Part shown: in pieces, positions 55,085 to 64,000 of the stretch
Layout: each line of letters starts with the position of its first letter
How positions within the stretch are numbered: position 1 is the first letter of the stretch
The notes under the pieces: generated by a model
Database searches by the model: none
What the model was told of the DNA's origin: nothing
What the model saw: the letters and a program-made list of their open reading frames with translations, nothing else
Assembly: GCA_934045905.1 (NCBI GenBank)
Contig: OW203763.1
Location: forward strand, 22,557,108 to 22,621,107
Length of the DNA: 64,000 bases
From: Leuctra nigra
Taxonomy: Eukaryota; Arthropoda; Insecta; Plecoptera; Leuctridae
Direction of reading: 5' to 3'
Program-made: the position numbers and the translations under genes

Positions 55085-58000
55085 CTTAACAAGTCGTTCA
55101 TTTTATGAGTTTTAAAATGTAATAAATCTTGTTTATTCAAATTAGGTGTGAATATTGTGTGCTAGCAACATTAATGGTGCAATAAATGACTTACATTTTA
55201 AACATAAACTCACTGCCCTATGCCAAGATTTCATATTTATAGATGTCACATGAACGTTTATTGCCAGGAAATAAAGGTCACAATTATATGGTTGTTTTTT
55301 ATGAGTCATCAAAATAGTTTCACGCTTTTTTAGTTCAATTCGCTAGATTTTATCGATTGACTTGGATCAATGTTTTTGAAATGTCTTGATTCACATGACC
55401 ATTTTTTTTATCTCTATCTTAAACCCCTCTAGGTTATGTTATGTCTACTAAAACACACCAAATGCAAATTACGTTTACGTTCAATTACGTAATATAAGTT
55501 GATATGGTTATTTGAATTGAAGTAGCGAATGTAAAGCGCTCTAGCGTGTGTTTACTGAATTACTTGCGCAAGTAAGTCAGACGTTTACCGAGAGGTAGCT
55601 CTGCTCTAGGTAGTTGCGCCAACTAGCAATAGAGTGCATACAACGCCAGTGTCGTGATCAGAAACTCCCTTGAGGGGCTTTCTTAGAGACAGGCAACCAA
55701 CAAAATTTTTATTTTATTAAATTACGTAATCTAATATTGAGTGAATATTATGGGCATGTTTCTGATTTAATCACCGTTTACATAAAAATCATGATTTAAA
55801 AAAAAACGATTTGATTAAGTTTTTCATATTTTTTGCAGAACCATTTCACAAAATTGTAATTTCGACCAGATCAGTTTTATTTTATTATTAATTTATTATA
55901 TTAAATGGCTTCTATATGTTTACCTTCTCGTCGATGCATGTATTTGAAAATGTTGAAAATAGCTTGATATAAAAATAATGTGATTTACTACATTTGAGAT
56001 TAATTAAGCTGTTGATTTACAATCTACCCAATCATAAAACACAAATAATTGCCTATTCAACTGGAAGGCATCCAAATAGCCTTGGGCTTTCGCCAAAATA
56101 CGGTCACGGTCATAAAAATCTGAAAATTCGAAGTTAAGGGACCGAATGGAAGAAAGACGGGAAATGTTACTTTGAACATAATTTATATAACCTGTCTAAT
56201 TATATTTTTACGTGCTCTGTTTTTTAATGAAACGATTCGAACTATACTTAAACTGACTGTCAATTGTTCCAAAAAATAATGAAACTTGAATGTTCAGAAG
56301 AGAAAAGTGGAAGATTTGTAGTAGATAATTTATTAAGAAATTATTAAGAAATTACTGAAAATTACCTCTTTATCAACATTCGTATTGAATTCTTTGTCAT
56401 TTAATAGTGTTCTAAATAAAATGTAGACTTACCTTCTTTTCAGTGATTATTATATCCATGTTTTGGTAGGTTTATTCCAGAATAGTTGATTTACGTAGAT
56501 TAATGAAAAAGGAAATCAATAAGTTTATATTGCGTTTTAGCCTTCTAATGTCACAATTTTCACGCAGCAACCAAATGTCTGAAACTACGTCCATCCTCCT
56601 AAACAAAATATTTGAAACTAACTGTGGATTGGAAGGGTTTATTTACTTGCGTAATCTCCTAAGAATTCGAACTGTATGACACCCAAAACTTTCTATTTTA
56701 TTACGTTTTCGTGGTATTATATGAAAGGGTAGTGGACAATTTTTTCTCTCAAATTTTAGAAAGCGAGACGAGCCCATTGAATTCTCTTAGCTCTCCTGAA
56801 TGAATCCTGAAAGGATTGTAAAATTTGAAGATTTTTTTCATGTTTGTGGCGTGATTTCTATTTTGGCTTTGTTATTTGAAAGGAATAGGTAGAATTTGGG
56901 AAAGAGAAAACCTTTGCTACCTAAAATTCTAAATTCATTGTTCAATACTGATTTTCAAGATCTTGGAAATCTTAACATTCAAGTCAACTCTTATAACTGT
57001 TATATTGTGTATTTTATTTCAAACTTTTGCCTTTATAACCAGAGTTCACATAAAACTTATTGTGTGTAAGCCTTCTTATTCAACAACTTCTTCCCACTAA
57101 AATCAATTTAAATAACAGATACCTTTATTCTTAGTTCTTGAATTTTATTTTTAAATTTCGTATTGGCCTTATGCCACAATATAATTTGATGAATAAACAT
57201 GAAGATGTGAATGGGATTTGTATACAGCATCAGTTCAAAGAGCAGTTTGTAATGAGGTTCAGAAAACAAGTAAAAAAAATGGTCTGCACTTGTTTTAAAA
57301 ACAGGCAGCTTGACAGGTTGACATTATAGATATAAGAAGTTAAAATTTTATAAGTTAATTCAATACCAATTATCATAAGGATAACACCACAATTCATTAA
57401 TGATCTGTTATGAGTATTTGTGGATACAACATTTTGAATTATTGTAACTGGCTTGCTAAATAGAATTAATAAATTCAAAAATAGCATGTTAAAATTGAGG
57501 AATTAGTACGATTACTCAAAGTCAACAAAGGTAAATAAAATCCAACTTTAGATTGTTTCAATTTAGTACCTATATACCTTCACTACAAAATAGTGAAATC
57601 ATACTAAATTTATCTTTTGTATACTATCTATACTCTTGTTACTTTGCTGATGTATGTTCTCGTAGCCAATTGACAGATGTATTATGTTTATTTCGAGATG
57701 AGAAACCGATGAGTTACTACAGATTCATGATGCATGGACATTCATCTTTCGACACTTCATCCATTGTCATTGATCCATAATTTCCATAGCAGTGCACAAC
57801 ATGAAAAGTTTTCGTTGACAATTTATTATTCGTTTTATACAAATTGTGCTCAGGTTCTGGTAATATAACGTTTCTGTCTTGAGTAAAATTGTCTTCTCAT
57901 ATTGAAATCCCAGTTTTAGGGAAGAATGATCAGAATGATTTTGTACAATATTTAATATTTTGTGTCTGTATTTGTCTCTTTTTCTGAAAGTACACTAGGC

Positions 58001-58320
58001 CTAAGTAAAAACGGTATTTGAACGAAACGGATTGGCTGCTGGTCAGGTTTTCTGCAAATCAATCCTTGTTATTACTTATTAGTTATTAACAATAAAATCA
58101 GAGCTCACCTATATAGTTAGATGGCGAGTTAGCATCAGATGTCAATAAGTTTCTTTCGAACACCGTTTTTATTTCGGCCAAGTGTACATCGTCGATATTT
58201 ATCAAGTAATGGATCTGCTTGCATATTTAATTTATTTTCAAAAGTGTACTGGGTAACTCATTAAATCTACTTTTTTATTTTGTGTGATCATTGCAGCTAA
58301 TATAATTCAATGAAGCCAAT
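55085..58320. other. Noncoding DNA
   Basis: AT-rich. The segment 55540-55680 is GC-richer and has the palindrome ACTTGCGCAAGT (C/EBP/PAR-bZIP-like). No gene recognised. Confidence 0.55.
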
Positions 58321-58332
58321 TTCTATTTGCAG

Positions 58333-58382
58333 GTATTCTTGACAATGGAGAATCCTCGGCGCTCTCATGACATTATGACTTG
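58333..58382 (+). other. Possible 50-nt spliced exon
   Basis: Flanked by acceptor TTCTATTTGCAG and donor TG|GTAAGC. The interior (GACAATGGAGAATCCTCGGC...) is more GC-rich than its flanks. An ATG inside opens a frame MENPRRSHDIMTW across the donor. No neighbouring exon is recognised, so a regulatory noncoding transcript or chance splice signals are the alternatives. Confidence 0.25.
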
Positions 58383-58389
58383 GTAAGCC

Positions 58390-60295
58390 AAATTCCTTAT
58401 CAAAAGACCGTCTCATTAAATTTTATATGTATCATAATTTCTTAGCTGTTTTTCTTGTGTAAGATTGTTGTCTGGGCGAATCAGAAGCCACTAGATAACA
58501 CCAAAAGGATTCTAAACATGGGCACCATCATTATTATTAGAGATAGAGTACTGTTCGAAAAACTATAACATTTACATATTTGGATCGTTTCTAAGCTTTA
58601 TCCGATGTCATTTCAACCATTATATAAAGGTATCTTATTTTAATTGCATAAAACACTTCAAATGATAAAGAATCATTTTCTATTTCACAGAGGACATATT
58701 TTTTTTCGATCAAGATTAACATGAAGTTTGGTATAGCGGCATCATGTAAAAAAAACCTTCTTTAATTAGAAATTATTTCCCTTGTATACGAATTAACATA
58801 GCATTTTCTTTCTACGTTCCTGAATGTGTGCACGTTAACTCACCTAGTCAATTACATTACGAAAGAACACCAGCCAATTTATGACATTTTTTTAATTGAA
58901 TTTATTAGATCTGAAAAGCATGGCTAAATTAGAAAACGACATTCTGTAACGTAACCGCAACGAAAGAATTTCCCACGAATATTTTAAATGTTCGTGGTAT
59001 TTACCAATAAAATGTGTATAGGTAATGAAAGGTATAGATATACTTTCCTAAAACGCTCAGTAAAATAACAGGTATTGGGTAAAGCGAAAAAATAGGAACA
59101 TAAATCATTTTGCTGGGCCTCTCCTCGAAAATGCATAATTTATAAACCTCAGAGAGTAATAAATCGTTCGAATCCGATAGTATTTCAATCTTCACCGATA
59201 ACTAATCGATCCAGCACGTGTCAAATGGATTTGAATTATTGGAACGAAATCAATACTACACACAAATTATTGTTCGTTCTGATTGTTTTACTATGACAGA
59301 GGGACTACTGACATTTCAATTAGTGTTTTTATTTTAACTTGAGTTCAACAGACTGCTGCGCAATTATGAGAGTGGCGTAGAAGAATGATTATGAGCATGA
59401 CTGGGAAGAATGATAGAAAAGTATTATGAAAGCATGATTCAACAATGGTAAATGTTTATTTGTTACTTTAAAACGTGCTGTAAAGCTAAGCTAAAAAAAG
59501 CTGCAAGCGAAACAATACTAAAAAATTGCTAACCCCAAAAGTCCCAAATGTTTCACAATTTTGTCATAAAAACATAATTTACACTCAAGGAAAAAAGCAT
59601 GGCATAATTTACGATGATGCTTGAAAATGTGTGGTTTGCGAATTTTTTATTTCTTTCTTCTTATTAACTAGATTTTTGATGTCTAACTTTACAAAGTTAG
59701 TAAATCAATTTAAAAAAAATAAAATCTCCAGTCAACGAAACCATCAATAAATCAATCAAAGTGACTCCCGAATGATTTTACAACGCCATATAATAGCTAT
59801 TGTTTGCGTAACACAACTATGTTAAAAGTTGTGGATGTGTTTTATTTTTTTGTGTGCGTCTATAAAATTCGGCTGGGCTTGGACTGTCATGGTTGGGGAG
59901 GGGGGGGGGGGTGCATGCGCCCCCGAACTGAACCCAAGTGGGCTCCGTCTTCGCGTAAGCTCGTCAGTTTTATTCTCATGTTCGCACGTGGTCGCTTTTA
60001 TTAGCCCATCAAACAGTTTAAACTTGAACGTGAAGACTGGAAAGACGTTGCATATAAAACGATAAACCATCACACAACGAGCTCTTTGGCAGTAGCCGTA
60101 GTAACTAAAAACAACATTATTTTCATATACTGTCAAAGATACTGCAACAATAATATTTATTAAATTGCAATTGATTCAGTTTGAATTTCTTTTAAAATTA
60201 TTTTACAATTTAGCTTTAAGTTCACATTAATTAATTAATTTTATTGTATTCATCAACCGGGTCAGATTGAGAAATATTATTGGAGACAATTTTAA
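58390..60295. other. Noncoding DNA
   Basis: AT-rich, with a 12-G run at 59900-59911 followed by a GC-richer patch to about 60000. No gene recognised. Confidence 0.6.
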
Positions 60296-60300
60296 CAAGC

Positions 60301-60480
60301 AAGTTGACTCAGGCAGAAACTTGCATTCTTGAGGTCTCGGGGATCGTCCTTCCTGGCTAAATTGTCTTCGTGGTTTTCCTCAGTCGAAAGACAAATGTTG
60401 GGAAGGTGTATTTTTAATATACCACGACCGCCTCCTTCCACCGTCCATTCAATACTTAACCTATCCTTCATATTATTTTC
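60301..60480 (+). mobile_element. tRNA-derived SINE, family 1, copy C
   Basis: Plus strand: A-box-like AAGTTGACTCAGGCAGAAAC (60301-60320), degenerate B-box (GGTCTCGGGGATCGTCC, about 60333-60349), and a body with GTGGTTTTCCTCAGTCGAAA and TGTTGGGAAGG that matches copy A. Its 3' end runs directly into the decamer array at 60481. Confidence 0.7.
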
Positions 60481-60786
60481 ATCGTCATTCATCGTCATTC
60501 ATCGTCATTCATCGTCATTCATCGTCATTCGTCGTCATTCATCGTCATTCATCGTCATTCATCGTCATTCATCGTCATTCATCGTCATTCATCGTCTTTC
60601 ATCGTCATTCATCGTCATTCATCGTCATTCATCGTCATTCATCGTCATTCATCGTCTTTCATCGTCATTCATCGTCATTCATCGTCATTCATCGTCATTC
60701 GTCGTCATTCATCGTCATTCATCGTCATTCGTCGTCATTCATCGTCATTCATCGTCATTCATCGTCATTCATCGTCATTCATCGTC
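60481..60786 (+). repeat. 30-copy decamer minisatellite
   Basis: Thirty aligned units of ATCGTCATTC (60481-60780) plus a partial unit. Variants are GTCGTCATTC (units 6, 23 and 26) and ATCGTCTTTC (units 12 and 18). Units 7-12 and 13-18 are identical 60-bp blocks, a sign of block duplication. The array starts where a SINE tail should be. The 172-codon frame over it (His/Ser/Ile repeats) is not regarded as a gene. Confidence 0.97.
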
Positions 60787-60889
60787 GCCCCTCCACAAGT
60801 TGCAGTACAGAGTGACGTTTAACACCACAAAAATTATATTAAAATAAATACATTATAAGGAGCAACGATAAATAAATAAATTCATTTTT

Positions 60890-61070
60890 ATCAACTCAAA
60901 AATTCTAAAAAAAAATCGGGTAATGGGGTGGATGCCCCACCACTCATCTTGGTCATCTTCTTCTTAGGCTGGAGCCAACTTGCCAAGTCCAATGCTCCGG
61001 CGCTCCATCTCCTTTCTCTTGGTCCACTTCTGCCTCTTCCTCTTCTACTATTTCTTTGAGTATTTGTGTA
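60890..61070 (-). other. GC-richer segment, unclassified
   Basis: Minus-strand frame 60891-61091 is Arg-rich and includes RRWSAGALDLASWLQPKKK. It might be the degraded end of a retroelement or a gene fragment, but I cannot name a family. Confidence 0.2.
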
Positions 61071-61143
61071 TTTAAAGAAATAAATGAACAAACAAACAAT
61101 TACATGTATAAAGTCCTATTCGTGTGGCATTTAAGAGATTTAC

Positions 61144-61635
61144 TTGCTTAGAACTTTGAAATCTTTTGATGAGAATGTAAAATGTATTGGAAAACAATTT
61201 TTAAATTTAAATTTATTATGTGAGAAGAAAATCGTCTTCGGAAGTTTTGTTTCTGATGAGGAAATCAAACTTAAAAAATCCATTTCTACTGCTAAGATAA
61301 TTTTTTGTTTATTTTGTTTATTCCATAAACATTTCACAATTGTGTACGTCGTTCTCAAACAAACTTTTTTACACGTCATTAAATTGTTTTGTCCTATCCG
61401 ATCAATATTGACTCAAATCTCACTCAAAAATACAGTTTCATTTCTTTTCGGAATGGATTTTCACTATTGCACATTTTCCTTACCCATTCTACTCTCTATG
61501 AACTATTATCTCCATCAAAACAAATATTTCTCTTTCATCCTTATAAACAAAATCCCATTTCACACAATAACCCTGGCTTTGGCGAGTGGTCCAGGCGTAT
61601 ATAATAACCACGGTTCACTATACAAACTGTCATAA
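61144..61635 (+). other. Unrecognised 163-codon ORF
   Basis: Longest open frame in the window apart from abd-A exon 1 and the decamer repeat. Product is rich in Phe, Leu, Ile and Cys, with hydrophobic stretches (around IIFCLFCLFHKHFTIVYVVL). The DNA is pyrimidine-rich, which lowers stop codon frequency on this strand. No family recognised; it overlaps the next ORF in another frame. May be an orphan gene, a decayed transposon or chance. Confidence 0.15.
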
Positions 61636-61948
61636 TCGTAATAGCGTTTTATCTCTTTCTTTCTCTTCTCAACCCCTATTTTCTTCCTTATTCCAGGACT
61701 TTTGTACAAGGAACAGGGGTGTGCAAAAGTATGAAAGATGTATCTTAATCTCTCAGATTTTAAAAGTTATTTCCCATCTGGTTTACAAAATTAGAACTTG
61801 GCACTTCAAGAATTGTATTCTATTTGCAAATCCACCATTAAGAGCATTTTTAATTCCAATATTTGTATACAGATTTAAGTCTTCGTTTCATCTTGCACAT
61901 GAGGTAAATCGAAGTTTTGAAGCAATTCCAAAGAAGACAAACTTGTAG
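61586..61948 (+). other. Unrecognised 120-codon ORF
   Basis: Overlaps the tail of the preceding ORF by 50 nt in a different frame. No recognisable domain. The two frames in series could be one frameshifted coding sequence of an old element, but neither has a diagnostic motif. Confidence 0.12.
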
Positions 61949-61949
61949 T

Positions 61950-63365
61950 TACCACGGCATCAGCCAATGAACACATCGGAAACTTTCTTGGGATATATTG
62001 TACAATTTACTCGATCAGTTACTCAGTACCAAGTGTACAGGATTTCAGTAAGTTGATTAAAAATAGATTTAAATATAATTGATTATATTCTATTCATTGA
62101 TTCTATGAAGACAACTAATTAAAAAATATATTCACCATAATCACTTTATTACAAAGTATGAGAAATACCATGGACACAAAATTGTCCACTCATAGCCACT
62201 CATCAAATGGCATGGGCAAACTGGCAAATTCTGACTGTAGATTATTTTCTTGATTTCCTTGACTTTTGGTATTCCATTACGAGAATTAACTGATCGTTTC
62301 AGTAATTGTCTTCCTTTTTGTTTTTTGAATTTACACAACTGCTTATAAGAAATAATATTCAATCAATATTACAATAATTATTATTCCAATTGGTTCACTT
62401 CTCTGCAACTGGGCAACACTTGACAAGTAAGACAAATTACTTTCTCTTGATTATTTTGATTTTTGAATTTCTCGGTCCTCGATCACAGGTGTCTCCTGGG
62501 AAGATTTTGTTTTTAAGTCACCCCTGAATCAGGATTCACATTATCAGGATGAAACTCGTACAGAGGGAGAGAGATGAGGGATGAGAAAGGGGGGTGGTAA
62601 CCTCCCTCTTTTTCCCATTATGCCATGCCACATTTAACAATCGCGCCCCGGCATAGACTAAAACAGGCGCAAGTATAAATATTTTTTGATATTTTCATTC
62701 TGACAGAAATGATGGTATTCGCGCTGGCCGAGTACAGAGAGACCAACCCCCTTACAAATCTCATACAAACCCTTACTATCGTCCAGAACACACCCTATGA
62801 GAATAATCAGCATTCGTCACTCAATTCTCTAGCACTCATCTTTATCACCCTTTCTCTCTTTCTCTCGCGCCCTCTCTCCAGCCCCAGGGCTTGCATGATA
62901 ATACAGATGACGATTGCATCCATACCAAAAACCCACGTGGGGCCAGAACGAACAGTATTAGAAAAGTGGTAATGCGTTGAAATCATCACAAGCCTGCATG
63001 ATGGCAGATCATATTTAATATTAATAATAATAAAAAATATCATTTTCGATATTTAAGTAGTAAATATTGTCACATAATTAGGATTAGATCATCAGATAAA
63101 ATGTGTATCTTTGTTTAATTACGATGACCGTTTCATTCTATGAATTGTGTAGGTCCTAAAAGCTGTTAAGTTACCTATTTCAAAGGAAATCAAGTTTTAT
63201 AAACATAAAAACTTAGAGGGAGGTACGTATCCAATTTTATACGATAGTACCTATACTACTAGAAAAAATTGATTTGATGATAATATTGTATTTTAGCTTT
63301 AATATATATTTTCCAGTACGACAGTATGTTATTATTTTAAAAAATAAGCTAGTTTAGGGGCAAGC
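61950..63365. other. Noncoding DNA
   Basis: AT-rich with a CT-rich patch at 62840-62880. No gene recognised. Confidence 0.6.
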
Positions 63366-63371
63366 TTTTTG

Positions 63372-63414
63372 GTGGAGGTGCCAGGTTTTGAAAATCTGAA
63401 CCTGGCACCTCCAC
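63372..63414. repeat. Perfect 16-bp hairpin
   Basis: GTGGAGGTGCCAGGTT (63372-63387) is exactly complementary to AACCTGGCACCTCCAC (63399-63414), with an 11-nt loop; flanking T and A runs extend the stem imperfectly. The arms resemble the GGTGGAGGTGCCGG string of SINE family 2 (15443, 25430), so two inverted copies of that head may have met. Confidence 0.9.
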
Positions 63415-63699
63415 AAAAATTGTTTCAATTTGATTCAAAACTGCAAAACAAAAACGCAACGATTCAATTTATGGTCAGCAAACCGAAACTTTGGATAATT
63501 TTGCTTTTTGTACCTACTGCTGTCAACGATCAGAAAATTATTTGCATTTGATTCCTATAATCTTAAAACTCATTTGTAACTAACAAAATTTGCTATACCT
63601 ACACAGCAGACCTATACACCGATCAAGCTGACTTTTTCACAAATGATAATTATCATTATATAACATTAAAATAATAATAGCTCTTCAAGAAATTGTGTT

Positions 63700-63718
63700 G
63701 GGGGGGGGGGGGGGGGGG
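63700..63718 (+). repeat. Poly-G run (19 nt), one of many
   Basis: Other runs of 12 or more G or C: 5548-5561, 8837-8853, 11658-11671, 20497-20511, 28045-28057, 28460-28478, 30407-30421, 35851-35863, 39132-39145, 40116-40128, 40130-40144, 48690-48708, 53180-53198 and 59900-59911. Confidence 0.95.
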
Positions 63719-64000
63719 CACAGGGAAACTACACCAACAGCCAAGTATTTTCTTTGGGGCTTTAGCCTCATGAACATTAAATTTTCTGTAAAAAGTAGTA
63801 TTTCTGATTGTGAAATAATATAAAAATTGGTTCGCGGGGCACTGGAATGATCTAAAAATAATACCCCCTCACTAGAATTTGACGGCAAATATAAAGCCTT
63901 CATTCACATGTCGTTTCTACTAAATAAACCACCTAAACTCAGTTAGTTTTCAGTTAACTGCGTCTAGACTGTATATCGACTTGCTATCCCTGCTACTGGG

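Noticed and set aside
54908..55140. Leu-Ser and Arg-Glu repeat ORFs
   Set aside because: Both strands of the CT microsatellite.
60329..60847. 172-codon ORF with repeating His/Ser/Ile units
   Set aside because: Translation of a 10-bp minisatellite following a SINE; the unit is not a multiple of three and the non-repeat part is SINE sequence.

Overview
The window is AT-rich metazoan (arthropod, very probably insect) chromosomal DNA from the posterior Hox complex. Its one secure gene is abdominal-A (abd-A), on the + strand, in three coding exons: 14364-15039, 16873-16905 and 44133-44533. Joined, they encode 369 residues. The protein has the AbdA N-terminus, the YPWM hexapeptide (219-222), the TDWM motif (225-228) rebuilt across a splice junction, an Antp-class homeodomain (243-302), the UbdA-type tail ([12 protein letters not shown]) and a C-terminal DLLKAVSKV block shared with insect AbdA. 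The host order cannot be fixed from sequence alone; a hemipteroid insect is a guess.

Layout: 1-13.6 kb is noncoding upstream DNA. If the usual insect order holds, this side faces Abd-B and would carry iab-type regulatory DNA. It includes a GC-rich island (about 2.53-2.69 kb), a block with posterior-Hox-like TTTATGAC motifs (5.6-6.2 kb), a Pho/GAGA motif cluster (9.78-9.96 kb), a 230-bp foldback element (10.85-11.08 kb) and a tRNA-derived SINE (12.23-12.42 kb). From 13.6 to 14.36 kb lies a GC-richer promoter/leader zone with a TATA-like box. A 13-codon upstream ORF there stops on the abd-A AUG (ATGA overlap). Intron 1 is 1.8 kb and intron 2 is 27.2 kb. Intron 2 carries a foldback element nested between diverged direct repeats, a CT tract, poly-G/C runs and tRNA-like fragments, but no recognisable second gene.

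From 44.6 kb to the end (the side that would face Ubx) I see only noncoding DNA and repeats. These include a promoter-like GC island near 52.7-53.1 kb, a SINE whose tRNA-like head is amplified into a 5-copy minisatellite (54.46-54.79 kb), a 79-nt CT tract, and a possible 50-nt spliced exon (58333-58382). There is also a SINE whose 3' tail has grown into a 30-copy decamer array (60.30-60.79 kb), two overlapping orphan ORFs near 61.1-61.95 kb, and a perfect 16-bp hairpin at 63.37 kb.

A notable trait of the whole window is at least fifteen poly-G/poly-C runs of 12-19 nt in otherwise AT-rich DNA. Annotation outside the three exons rests on motif and repeat reading by eye, and confidence is set accordingly.
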